From JAITMY01 sp031553765 (lineage in GTDB: Bacteria; Bacteroidota; Bacteroidia; Bacteroidales; UBA932), in NCBI GenBank assembly GCA_031553765.1, contig JAVBKY010000009.1, positions 124,001-188,000 of the forward strand: a stretch of DNA of 64,000 nt, in the 5' to 3' direction. This document shows, in pieces, positions 16,466-24,468 of the stretch (positions are counted from its first letter, which is position 1; every line of letters starts with the position of its first letter). The notes beneath the pieces were generated by a model. It was not told where the DNA came from. It saw nothing but the letters and a program-made list of their open reading frames with translations, and did not search any database. A program made the translations under genes and the position numbers.

Positions 16466-17107
16466 ATGATTTTCTACCTCGTAATTTTTTCGGTGGTGGC
16501 CTACTTGTTGGGGTCTATCCCCAGCGCCGTGTGGATTGGTAAGGCATTTTACAACATTGATGTGCGCGAGCATGGTAGTGGTAACGCTGGCACTACTAAT
16601 GTGTTGCGAGTGCTTGGTGGAAAAGCGGCTATCCCGGTTTTCGCCATTGATATTGCTAAAGGCTTGCTGGCGGTGCTGTTGGCCTACCGCATTCCAAACT
16701 TGGTACACGGTTCAGAGGAGTTTGCTCTTATAAAAATACTATTTGCTGTGCTGGCGGTACTGGGGCATATGTATCCTGTATTTGCGCAGTTTAGCGGAGG
16801 CAAGGGTGTAGCTACTATGCTGGGTGCTGCTATTGCCATTGAGCCGTGCGGTGCGCTCGTTGCAATTGTGGTATTTGCATTGGTGTTCGGTATTACACGC
16901 TACGTATCGTTAGGTTCGCTTACGGCGGGCCTATCGTTTCCTGTTTCTGTAATTTTCTTTTTTCATGAGCCTACGCTCTCCATTAAAATATTTGCGGTAT
17001 TTGCTTGCTTATTGTTATTCTACACGCACCGCAAAAACATTAAACGTTTGAGCACCGGTATGGAGCCAAAGACCACGTTTAAAAAGAAGAAAGAAAACCC
17101 ATCATAG
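16466..17107 (+). CDS. plsY: Acyl-phosphate:glycerol-3-phosphate acyltransferase PlsY
   Basis: A 213-residue inner-membrane enzyme that acylates glycerol-3-phosphate from acyl-phosphate, the first step of phospholipid synthesis. Several hydrophobic segments are visible, along with the family motifs GSIPSAVWIGK (about 16-26), EHGSGNAGTTNVLRVLGGK (about 35-53) and QFSGGKGVATMLGAA (about 109-123). The short C-terminal tail is Lys-rich. It stands alone and converges on cydB. A degenerate gene-end palindrome lies on each side. Confidence 0.95.
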   Translation: MIFYLVIFSVVAYLLGSIPSAVWIGKAFYNIDVREHGSGNAGTTNVLRVLGGKAAIPVFAIDIAKGLLAVLLAYRIPNLVHGSEEFALIKILFAVLAVLGHMYPVFAQFSGGKGVATMLGAAIAIEPCGALVAIVVFALVFGITRYVSLGSLTAGLSFPVSVIFFFHEPTLSIKIFAVFACLLLFYTHRKNIKRLSTGMEPKTTFKKKKENPS

Positions 17108-17117
17108 GTTTCATTAA

Positions 17118-17150
17118 GACCCTAATAGGGTGTAAAAAACCTGTTAGGGC
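17118..17150. terminator. Degenerate palindrome between convergent plsY and cydB
   Basis: GACCCTAATAGGGT (17118-17131) faces CCTGTTAGGG (17140-17149) across an A-rich loop, at the junction of two convergent genes. It is a diverged member of the ACCCTAACAGGGT family and may act as a bidirectional terminator. Confidence 0.5.
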
Positions 17151-18302
17151 TTAGTAGGCATGCTCCTCCTTTTCCAGCTCCTCCGTTGAAATTTTCTTGT
17201 GGCTCATGGCGTGCCACACGTAGGTTGTGTAGGCAACGACAAGAGGAATAGAGAGCGATACCACCGACATGGTTTGTAGCGTGAATTTGCTCGAAGCGCT
17301 GTTGTAAATAGTGAGTGATTGCTGAAGATTGTAGGTGGAAAAATAGAATGCCGTATTGTTGTAACCAACATTGAGTAGCAGTGATAGTACCACCAAAATA
17401 GCACCTGCCGAAGCCCACCAAAATCCATTTTCGAACTCCTTTTTGCGCCACGTGTGTAACACCGCAAAGGCAAATGTCGCTACACCTAAAACCAGCATGA
17501 AGAGTAGCATAGGTATATCCAAAAAGTTGTCCAAGTACTTTAAATTTACCATGTAAATAATGCCGGACTGAGCGTGGACCGCAGCACCGCTTTTAATCAA
17601 AAGCATAGCTGTAGCGACAATGAAAAACAGCGCAAACCCCAATGCTTCTATTGGTAACCGCTTTCGTGCACGCGATGTAATGTCGGCGTTGTTCACATAG
17701 CGAACAAAGTAGAGAATACCTAACACGCGCGCTAGCCAGAAAATGGCAAATCCCAGCGTGAGGTTGAGCGGATTGGCAATGGCCTCCAGCCCGCGCCATG
17801 GCGAGTGCCATGCTGATATGGTGAGCATGCCGCCCAACTGCGTGATATTGTTTTTTTCCACTGAAAAATCACCTCCTGTAAAAAATGTTCCTACCACTAC
17901 GCCCAGCAACACTGTTCCCAAAATGCCGTTGAGCAGTAGAAATATTTCGTAGGTTTTTGCTCCAAAAATATTGCCTATTTTTGAGCGAAACTGGTATGAT
18001 ACCGCCTGCAAAATAAAGCTGAATAGTATGAGCAGCCATAGCGCATAGGCGCCGCCAAAGCAGGTGGAGTAGAATAGCGGAAAGGCGGCAAATAGCGCTC
18101 CCCCAAAGGTAACCAGCGTGGTAAACGTAATTTCCCACTTGTGCCCAAGCGCGTTAACTATGAGCGTTTGCTCCTGTGGCGTTTTTCCCAACGTGCGTAT
18201 GAGCATCTGCCCGCCTTGTACAAACATCATCATTACCAATGCTGCACCCAGCAGCGATACGATGAACCACCAGTACTGTATGAGAAAAGAGTAGGACATC
18301 AT
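17151..18302 (-). CDS. cydB: Cytochrome bd ubiquinol oxidase subunit II
   Basis: A 383-residue inner-membrane subunit of the bd-type quinol oxidase, which reduces oxygen to water with high affinity. Eight or so hydrophobic segments are visible. The N-terminus IQYWWFIVSLLGAALVMMMFVQGG is typical, as is GHKWEITFTTLVTFGGALFAAFPLFYST. Two adjacent ATG codons (18302 and 18299) could start it. It lies 63 bp downstream of cydA in the same transcript. The spacer holds a period-7 AT-rich array. Confidence 0.93.
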   Translation of the reverse strand: MMSYSFLIQYWWFIVSLLGAALVMMMFVQGGQMLIRTLGKTPQEQTLIVNALGHKWEITFTTLVTFGGALFAAFPLFYSTCFGGAYALWLLILFSFILQAVSYQFRSKIGNIFGAKTYEIFLLLNGILGTVLLGVVVGTFFTGGDFSVEKNNITQLGGMLTISAWHSPWRGLEAIANPLNLTLGFAIFWLARVLGILYFVRYVNNADITSRARKRLPIEALGFALFFIVATAMLLIKSGAAVHAQSGIIYMVNLKYLDNFLDIPMLLFMLVLGVATFAFAVLHTWRKKEFENGFWWASAGAILVVLSLLLNVGYNNTAFYFSTYNLQQSLTIYNSASSKFTLQTMSVVSLSIPLVVAYTTYVWHAMSHKKISTEELEKEEHAY

Positions 18303-18305
18303 GAG

Positions 18306-18340
18306 TAATTAAAAATTGAGAATTAAAAATGAAAAATTAA
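18306..18340. repeat. Period-7 word array between cydA and cydB
   Basis: Five consecutive 7-bp units begin at 18306, for example TAATTAA and AAATTGA. Each differs by one to three bases and the phase is unbroken. Confidence 0.55.
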
Positions 18341-18352
18341 CCTCTCCAAAGC

Positions 18353-18379
18353 CTTCCTAATCTTCTTAAACTTCCTTTT
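18353..18379. repeat. Period-9 word array overlapping the cydA 3' end
   Basis: Units CTTCCTAAT (18353-18361) and CTTCTTAAA (18362-18370) are followed by a third related 9-mer to 18379. The cydA stop codon and last codons fall inside the array. Confidence 0.45.
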
Positions 18380-19889
18380 CTTCTGCTGTTCCGTACTTAG
18401 AGATTTGCTTCAGCATGATGCGCAGCTCTATTGTAAGCAGTAGTGTAAATAATGTGGCGAATATAAAGAACGTCAGCTGTACAGCACTTGCTTCAAGGCG
18501 AGATACGGCAGCCATAGTGGGCATCAAATCCTGTATTACCCATGGTTGGCGACCGACTTCGGCCACTATCCAACCGCTCATAGAGGCAAGGTACGCCAGT
18601 GGAATACTCCATAGCGCGATATAGAGTAACCAGCGGTATTTCTCAACGGCATTTTTGTAGAGTAAAAACAGAACTACCACAAACAGCAGCACAAATGCAA
18701 ACCCCAAAATAACCATAACGTGGAAGCTGTAAAAGGTAAGTGGTACATTGGGCACCGCCTCCTGCGGTGAGGTAAAGTAACCGTAGCCGAAGTGCATGAA
18801 GTTGCTGTCGAGCGTGGCCCGCGTAGTTTGCATGGCAGCGCTGTCGCCCACCTCCTTTGCATGGCTGTATTCAGCTAGGGCGTTGATAGCGGTCTTGCCG
18901 CGGGTAATGCGTTCGGGAATGGAAAGCGTGCTGTCATACCCGTTAATTATATCATTTATTCCCGGCACAAAAGCATCTCCATCGCGAAAAGCAAGCCACG
19001 AGAGTGTGTTGGGAATTTCTATTTTCCATAAAAATGGCTTTGTAGAGCTGTTGGGTTCTGCTTGCGAATTTAACGCGCCTATGGCAACTAAACTTACACC
19101 ATTTTTTCCGTCGTACAATCCCTCCATAGCGGCCAACTTCATAGGCTGGTGGCGGGCAACCTGCTGCGCGGAACCATCGCCTGTGAAGATGAGTATACCT
19201 GAACCAAGCAAGCCTAAAAGGGTGGCAAGCAGCATGCTGTTTTTTGCCATTTGCAGCTCCCGCTTTTTGAGTATAAACCATGCGCTGATACCTATTACAA
19301 CTACGGAGCCCAACACCCAGCACGAGGTGATGGTATGCAGAAATTTATTCATGGCCACGGGCGAAAACAGCACTGCCCAGAAATCGGTCATTTCATGGCG
19401 CACGGTGTCGGGGTTAAAAACCATACCTACGGGGAGCTGCATCCATGCATTGGCCACCAGTATCCATAGGGCCGATAGACTGGCGCCAAGCGCGGTGAGC
19501 CAGGTGGCCGCAAGGTGGAATCGCTTGCTCACCTTATTCCAACCAAAAAACATGACGGCAATAAATACGCTCTCCATAAAAAAAGCAAGTATGCCTTCAA
19601 TGGCAAGAGGTGCGCCGAAAATATCGCCTACAAACCACGAGTAGTTGCTCCAGTTAGTGCCGAACTCAAACTCGAGTATAAGGCCTGTGGCAACCCCAAC
19701 GGCAAAATTGATAGCAAAAATGTTCATCCAAAATTTGGCGCTGCGCTTCCAGTGCTCTTCACCTCGCCATACGTATAGCGTTTCCATAATGGCAATGAGC
19801 ATTATGAGCCCAATGGTAAGCGGCACAAACAGCCAGTGAAAACCTGCCGTGAGTGCGAACTGCAAGCGTGACCAAAGAACAACGTCCAT
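18366..19889 (-). CDS. cydA: Cytochrome bd ubiquinol oxidase subunit I
   Basis: Starting at the ATG at 19889 (MDVVLWSRLQFALT), the product has 507 residues; an upstream TTG at 19895 is less likely. This subunit carries the haems and the quinol site. Visible features are the haem-ligand region LQFALTAGFHWLF (H18), EFEFGTNWSNYSWFVGDIFG, the His in NKFLHTITSCWVLG, and the conserved GRQPWVIQDLMPT near the C-terminal third. The periplasmic Q-loop is of the short type. The gene follows DUF4492 and precedes cydB. Its last codons (AEEKEV and stop) lie within a period-9 repeat. Confidence 0.96.
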   Translation of the reverse strand: MDVVLWSRLQFALTAGFHWLFVPLTIGLIMLIAIMETLYVWRGEEHWKRSAKFWMNIFAINFAVGVATGLILEFEFGTNWSNYSWFVGDIFGAPLAIEGILAFFMESVFIAVMFFGWNKVSKRFHLAATWLTALGASLSALWILVANAWMQLPVGMVFNPDTVRHEMTDFWAVLFSPVAMNKFLHTITSCWVLGSVVVIGISAWFILKKRELQMAKNSMLLATLLGLLGSGILIFTGDGSAQQVARHQPMKLAAMEGLYDGKNGVSLVAIGALNSQAEPNSSTKPFLWKIEIPNTLSWLAFRDGDAFVPGINDIINGYDSTLSIPERITRGKTAINALAEYSHAKEVGDSAAMQTTRATLDSNFMHFGYGYFTSPQEAVPNVPLTFYSFHVMVILGFAFVLLFVVVLFLLYKNAVEKYRWLLYIALWSIPLAYLASMSGWIVAEVGRQPWVIQDLMPTMAAVSRLEASAVQLTFFIFATLFTLLLTIELRIMLKQISKYGTAEEKEV

Positions 19890-19896
19890 AGACAAT

Positions 19897-19917
19897 GATT
19901 AATGGTTAGTGATTAAT
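19897..19917. repeat. Period-7 word array ahead of cydA
   Basis: Three 7-bp units: GATTAAT (19897-19903), GGTTAGT (19904-19910), then GATTAAT again (19911-19917). The same word family recurs at 43225 and, G-rich, at 35043. Confidence 0.55.
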
Positions 19918-19941
19918 AAAGCCACAGCAGGCTCTCCATTC

Positions 19942-19969
19942 TTAATTTTTAATTCTTAATTATTAATTC
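19942..19969. repeat. Period-7 word array covering the end of the DUF4492 gene
   Basis: Four 7-bp units beginning TTAATTT (19942) and TTAATTC (19949). The last codons and stop of the DUF4492 gene are encoded by these units. Confidence 0.5.
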
Positions 19970-20161
19970 GTTGAGCACTCTTTCGCTCCTTGCCTTGTCG
20001 CTGTCTAACTTACCCAGCAAGTTGGGAAAGAGCAGGGGGCGCAGAATGAGAAACATTATGCTCAACTTAATTAGAATAATAATCCATAGCGTGCGACCTA
20101 AAGTCATACGCCTGAAGCCATCAATGTAAAAAAAAACTATGGAATTAAAGAGTCGAAGCAT
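19949..20161 (-). CDS. DUF4492 small membrane protein of the cytochrome bd operon
   Basis: A 70-residue protein with one clear membrane segment (LWIIILIKLSIMFLILRPLLF) and the N-terminal pattern VFFYIDGFRRMTLGRTLW. The pattern matches DUF4492, a family regularly found just upstream of cydAB in Bacteroidota. A role as a small accessory subunit or assembly factor of the bd oxidase is inferred from that context and from its size, comparable to CydX-type proteins. It is the first gene of the operon, 59 bp before cydA. Its C-terminal NELIIKN is encoded by an intergenic-type period-7 repeat. Confidence 0.82.
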   Translation of the reverse strand: MLRLFNSIVFFYIDGFRRMTLGRTLWIIILIKLSIMFLILRPLLFPNLLGKLDSDKARSERVLNELIIKN

Positions 20162-20238
20162 GGCAACAAGGTACGAATTAAATTGATTTCTTCTGTGTTT
20201 ACGGAAAGAAGTCTCTTTTATTCACATGCTAAATTTGC

Positions 20239-20246
20239 TATCTTTG
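20239..20246 (+). promoter_or_regulatory. -7 box for the histidine kinase gene
   Basis: TATCTTTG lies 21 nt upstream of the ATG at 20268, in the gap between divergent DUF4492 and the kinase. Confidence 0.6.
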
Positions 20247-20267
20247 TAATTACATTCGTTGCACTAT

Positions 20268-21815
20268 ATGAGAAGGAAATTAATACCGCTGCTGGGGGCT
20301 GCAACCGCTGTTGCGGCTTTTTGCTTAGTGGCTTTTCAACTATTTTGGATTAGTGAAGCCAAAAAAATAAAGGAGGAAGAGTTTAACAACTCCGTCAATG
20401 CCACGCTGGATAATATCATATCCCGCATGGAAAAGGACGAGGTGTATTTTCAAATGGTGAACGACATTTCTTCCAGCAGCGGATACGCCTTTAAAAATGC
20501 GAAGTCAGGCATTCGTTCGCTTCAAAAGGAGCAGCAAACATTCGTCATCAACCTGCGCGATACAGCCTCAATAAATAAACGATTTTCCCCTATTGCCGAC
20601 CCCGTAGTTATGGGGCAGCTGTACTCCACCTTGCAGAGTATTGACAAGCAGCAGCGGGAGCAAGCTAAGCGCGATCCCGAAAAAGTAAAGATTGATGAAA
20701 GGCTCAACTACAAAAAGGTGTTGGTGGATAACATCGTTGAAAAAATTATTAGCGTTGAAGTTCCCATTGAGCAGCGCATATCTGAAGGAGAACTTGACTC
20801 CCTTATTCGCAAGGAATTTCGCAACAAAGGGCTAAATCTCAACTACGAGTTCGCTGTACACCACGCCTCAGGTGATCTGCTGTTTGGCTCTAAAAAACTA
20901 CCTCTGACTGAGGATAAAAATACTTACGTACGCCAACTTTTTCCCAACGATTTGCTCTCCGAGCGCTACTTTCTCAGCATTTCATTTCCGCGTAAGCAAA
21001 GCTACATTTTCATATCCATGGGCGTAACCCTGTTTACCTCCATTGGGTTGCTCGTTATTGTTATGGGTGTATTTCTCAGTACGCTTATAACAATCATGCG
21101 TCAAAAAAAATTATCACAAATGCGTAGCGACTTTGTGAGCAACATGACGCACGAGCTAAAAACACCCATTGCTACCATTACGCTGGCGGCCGAAATGCTC
21201 AATGATCCCAATATCCCCAGCGAAAAGAAAAACTACGCCAGCCTTTCGAATGTAATACAGGCCCAAGCCAAGCGGCTGTCAATGCTCGTCGAGCGATCTT
21301 TACAGCTTGCCATGTTTGAGCATGGTCGCTTGCGCTTGCGCGTTAAACGCTGCGACTTTCATGCTTTGGCAGCCAAGGTGCTCGACGGATTTTCCTTGCA
21401 AGCCGAAAATTTAGGAGCGCACATAGCGCGCGCGTTTAACGCCCCCAACTCCAATATTATGGTGGACGAGGTGCACTTCTCTAATATTTTTTCCAACTTG
21501 GTTGATAACGCGCTTAAGTACTCTAAGGAAAATCCCCTCATAGTAATCTCCACTAAAAATGTGGATGATAAGTTGCTTATTCAGGTGCGCGACAACGGTA
21601 TTGGTATAGCCAAAGAGGATGTAAAACGTGTTTTTGAACAATTTTATCGCGTACATACAGGAAACTTGCATAATGTAAAGGGTTTTGGTTTGGGACTCAA
21701 CTATGTAAAGCAAATTGTGGAGCAGCATGGCGGGCAAATATGGCTTGAAAGTGAATTGGGTAAGGGTAGCACCTTCAATATTTTAATGCCTTTGGCAATA
21801 AAAATGGAAAAGTAA
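20268..21815 (+). CDS. rprX: Sensor histidine kinase, RprX-like
   Basis: The ATG at 20268 gives 515 residues; a TTG at 20259 is an alternative. It has an N-terminal membrane segment (about 8-28), a periplasmic domain of about 220 residues and a second membrane segment near 250-275. The HisKA domain has the phospho-acceptor H295 in SNMTHELKTPIATI, and the HATPase domain has N-box DNALKYSKENP, DNGIGIAKEDV and GFGLGLNYVKQIV. The signal is unknown. The matching regulator follows 120 bp downstream. The symbol is given by resemblance of the pair to Bacteroides RprX/RprY. Confidence 0.85.
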   Translation: MRRKLIPLLGAATAVAAFCLVAFQLFWISEAKKIKEEEFNNSVNATLDNIISRMEKDEVYFQMVNDISSSSGYAFKNAKSGIRSLQKEQQTFVINLRDTASINKRFSPIADPVVMGQLYSTLQSIDKQQREQAKRDPEKVKIDERLNYKKVLVDNIVEKIISVEVPIEQRISEGELDSLIRKEFRNKGLNLNYEFAVHHASGDLLFGSKKLPLTEDKNTYVRQLFPNDLLSERYFLSISFPRKQSYIFISMGVTLFTSIGLLVIVMGVFLSTLITIMRQKKLSQMRSDFVSNMTHELKTPIATITLAAEMLNDPNIPSEKKNYASLSNVIQAQAKRLSMLVERSLQLAMFEHGRLRLRVKRCDFHALAAKVLDGFSLQAENLGAHIARAFNAPNSNIMVDEVHFSNIFSNLVDNALKYSKENPLIVISTKNVDDKLLIQVRDNGIGIAKEDVKRVFEQFYRVHTGNLHNVKGFGLGLNYVKQIVEQHGGQIWLESELGKGSTFNILMPLAIKMEK

Positions 21816-21935
21816 GTGTTAAATTCCAAAATTTTTTTAACTTTGCTATCTCAACCCCTCTAATTTGAGTGGCAACAAAGCAGAACATGTTTTTGGGGAG
21901 TGTTAAAAGAAGAGTTTAATTTAAAGTAGAATATT

Positions 21936-22631
21936 ATGGAAGCAAATAAGGCACGCATTCTGTTAGCCGAAGACGATGAGAACTTGGGCATGCTCTTGAA
22001 AGAGTATATGCAGGTAAAAGGGTACGATATCGACCTTTACCCTAATGGCGAAAAAGCCTTTTCCGGATTCCAAAAAGCAAAGTATGATATTTGCATTTTG
22101 GACGTAATGATGCCTGTAAAGGACGGCATTACGCTGGCAAAGGAAATTCGCATGCTCAGCAGCACCGTGCCCATTCTCTTCCTTACGGCAAAATCGGTAA
22201 AGGAGGATGTACTCGAAGGCTTTGCAGCAGGTGCCGATGACTACATGACCAAGCCTTTCAGCATTGAAGAACTGCTGTTCCGTGTAGAAGCAATTCTGCG
22301 CCGTACTCGTGGCGAAAACGCTTCGCAAAATCAGGATACCTTCCAGGTGGGTATGTATACCTTCAACTCTACCAAGCAAACCCTGCTTAAAGAGGGGGGA
22401 GTAGAGCAAAAACTTACCGCCAAGGAGTCCGAGTTGCTGCGTCAGCTGTGCATTAACCGTAATGCAGTGCTCGACCGTAACTTTGCGCTCAAAACCATTT
22501 GGAATGATGACACCTACTTCAATGCTCGTAGCATGGATGTGTACATTACCAAATTGCGTAAGTTCTTGAAGGACGACCCTTCGATCCAGATTATTAACGT
22601 GCGCGGAAAGGGATTTAAGCTTATAGGCTAA
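21936..22631 (+). CDS. rprY: OmpR-family response regulator, RprY-like
   Basis: A 231-residue regulator. The receiver domain (1 to about 120) has the acidic pocket EDDEN, the phospho-acceptor D56 in CILDVMMPVKDG, the Thr in FLTAKS and the Lys in MTKPFS. A winged-helix DNA-binding domain (about 135-231) follows, ending in SMDVYITKLRKFLKDDP and INVRGKGFKLIG. The sequence closely follows my memory of Bacteroides RprY, including RILLAEDDENLGMLLKEYMQ. It pairs with the upstream kinase. Target genes cannot be read from the window. Confidence 0.9.
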   Translation: MEANKARILLAEDDENLGMLLKEYMQVKGYDIDLYPNGEKAFSGFQKAKYDICILDVMMPVKDGITLAKEIRMLSSTVPILFLTAKSVKEDVLEGFAAGADDYMTKPFSIEELLFRVEAILRRTRGENASQNQDTFQVGMYTFNSTKQTLLKEGGVEQKLTAKESELLRQLCINRNAVLDRNFALKTIWNDDTYFNARSMDVYITKLRKFLKDDPSIQIINVRGKGFKLIG

Positions 22632-22657
22632 ACCTGATCCATGCCGAGCTTAATACT

Positions 22658-22705
22658 AACAACCCTCTGCACCACGTTGGGCGTGATGTGCAGAGGGTAT
22701 TGTTG
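22658..22705 (+). terminator. Long hairpin terminator after rprY
   Basis: AACAACCCTCTGCAC (22658-22672) pairs with GTGCAGAGGGT and TTGTT (22688-22704), a stem of about 14 bp with one bulge. Only a weak T/A-rich tail follows. Confidence 0.7.
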
Positions 22706-22731
22706 TAAAATACAAATATCTTAGAACAGCT

Positions 22732-23757
22732 ATGCCAGGTCTATTTACGCGACTTCTTTTCTCACTCAAGGGCGGACTCCCTGCTACCTCGAGGTACGAG
22801 GCAAAGCGTGCAATGTTGGTAAAAAAATTTGAGAAGTATAACGCGCTAAAGCAAACACCAAACCTTATACGCTACCAAGAGTTGGCGGCGCAAGTGGCTA
22901 CGCCGCGCAGTCAAAGTGGACTTCCTAAAAAAGAATGGAAGATGATGAGGCAGGAATTTGTAGGGCTTCGCAGGTCATCCGATGTTGCCGACTTCTTTAA
23001 ACTACAAAAAACGTCACATAATTTTCATGCCATTACTGACTGGGAGTTGAAATTTGAAGATGATTTCAACGGGAAAGAGTTGAATGCACAAAAGTGGTTA
23101 TCGCGCAATTACGCGGGCGATGCAGGCATAGATACGGGCTATTCGCCAGCCAACGAAAATCATGTGTACGCTAACAAAAACGTGGGCATTTCAAACCAAA
23201 TGCTTAAAATCGCTACTAAACACGAGCGTGCTACGGGCTTAGGATTTAGCGATGTGTTGGGTTTTGTTCCCGTTGAGCGCAACTTTACTTCAGGTATAGT
23301 AAATACGGGTGAGAGTTATCAAATGCAGTATGGCAAAGTGGAGGCAAGAATTCGTTTCACTCAGTCCGGAAAAGGTATGTACCACGCCATGTGGTTGGGA
23401 GCAGGTAAAAAACTTCCCCACATTAACGCTGTGCGCATAGGCGATAAGGTAGAGTTCAGCGCATTTGCTGCGGATACTTTGGCCGATAACGGCATTCGCC
23501 AGCACGACTGCATATGGCCACGCAACATTCTACGACAAAACACCTACTATATCGTTTCGGTGGAGTGGAGTGCCGAAACGATAGTGTGGCGAATTAATGG
23601 AGTAACCATGCTTTCGGCGCAAAATATAGTAAAAGAACCCATGTACTTGGCCTTCTCGTCGGGGGTAACAGGCGCGCCCGGTACCAATGCACATGCCACT
23701 TTTGAGGTCGACTGGGTAAAAGCATATCAGCGTCATGAGCAGTCGCTTGCGGTGTAA
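22732..23757 (+). CDS. GH16-like concanavalin-fold protein lacking the catalytic motif
   Basis: A 341-residue protein. Residues 1 to about 95 are basic and helical with no clear signal peptide. From about residue 103 (DWELKFEDDFNGKELNAQKW) to the end it reads as a GH16/laminarinase jelly roll, with QYGKVEARIRF, GMYHAMWLGAG and FEVDWVKAYQ. Where active GH16 enzymes carry the ExDxxE catalytic triad, this protein has DKVEFSAF, so hydrolase activity is doubtful and a carbohydrate-binding role is possible. Its last 23 bp overlap the next gene, suggesting coupled expression with an outer-membrane barrel. Confidence 0.7.
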   Translation: MPGLFTRLLFSLKGGLPATSRYEAKRAMLVKKFEKYNALKQTPNLIRYQELAAQVATPRSQSGLPKKEWKMMRQEFVGLRRSSDVADFFKLQKTSHNFHAITDWELKFEDDFNGKELNAQKWLSRNYAGDAGIDTGYSPANENHVYANKNVGISNQMLKIATKHERATGLGFSDVLGFVPVERNFTSGIVNTGESYQMQYGKVEARIRFTQSGKGMYHAMWLGAGKKLPHINAVRIGDKVEFSAFAADTLADNGIRQHDCIWPRNILRQNTYYIVSVEWSAETIVWRINGVTMLSAQNIVKEPMYLAFSSGVTGAPGTNAHATFEVDWVKAYQRHEQSLAV

Positions 23758-24349
23758 GTTTTTTACGTGTGTACTGGTGTTCTGCTGTAGTTTTACGGCA
23801 TTGTATGCGCAGTTGGCGGTGGGCGCCAAAGGAGGAGTGAGTTTTGCACAGCAAAATGTTAATGAAACGCCTTCAGGCTGGCGCACTACTTACCAGGTCG
23901 GCTTGGTGCTAAATCTATATGTTGCCGAATTCTCCTTTGGAGGATTTGGTGTGCAGCCAGAGCTGCTATTCAACAATAAAGGTGGAACGGTGCAGGTTGC
24001 TGATGCTTCACAATATTGGGAAGGTAATGCTAAATTAAGTTACATTGAAATGCCGCTGGGATTCATTTATTTGATGAATTTTGGTGGCGTGCTGCCATAT
24101 ATATCCGTTGCCCCGTACTACGCCTTCTTGGTTTCGCAAAAAAATGAGGTTCGTGGGCAAGAAAGTTCTGCGAATAATTATAAAAATAGTGATTACGGTA
24201 TAAAATTTGGCGGAGGTATTGAGTTGCACCGCTTTCAAATATCAGCTGCTTATAGCTTGGGACTTTGCGATATTTCCAACTCCGGGAAAGGAGTCTACAA
24301 TAGAGGAGTGGAGGTCTCATTAGGCTATTTCTTCTTGAGTAACTACTGA
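23735..24349 (+). CDS. Outer-membrane beta-barrel protein (PorT/OMP_b-brl type)
   Basis: A 204-residue protein with a Sec signal ending near TALYAQ (about residue 26). The mature part has amphipathic strands typical of 8-stranded barrels: LAVGAKGGVSFAQ, GFGVQPELLFNNKGG, LSYIEMPLGFIY, YGIKFGGGIELHRF, ending GVEVSLGYFFLSNY. This matches the Bacteroidota 'outer membrane beta-barrel' family in pattern. The ATG lies inside the 3' end of the GH16-like gene in another frame (23-bp overlap). The function is unknown. Confidence 0.8.
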   Translation: MSSRLRCKFFTCVLVFCCSFTALYAQLAVGAKGGVSFAQQNVNETPSGWRTTYQVGLVLNLYVAEFSFGGFGVQPELLFNNKGGTVQVADASQYWEGNAKLSYIEMPLGFIYLMNFGGVLPYISVAPYYAFLVSQKNEVRGQESSANNYKNSDYGIKFGGGIELHRFQISAAYSLGLCDISNSGKGVYNRGVEVSLGYFFLSNY

Positions 24350-24353
24350 GATA

Positions 24354-24388
24354 ATTGAGAGTTGAGAATTGAGAATGAAAATGAAAAT
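24354..24388. repeat. Period-7 word array upstream of sppA
   Basis: Consecutive 7-bp units ATTGAGA (24354), GTTGAGA (24361), then ATTGAGA again (24368), passing into ATGAAAA units. Confidence 0.55.
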
Positions 24389-24468
24389 GGCATGTAGTGC
24401 GAGCTGTTGAAGTTCTGCGAGAAAAATAAGGAAAGTGCGTAACCTGTTTAACTGTAAACTATTATAAT

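Noticed and set aside
18796..19644. 282-codon plus-strand frame opposite cydA
   Set aside because: It is antisense to a well-conserved gene and has no recognisable motif or start context.
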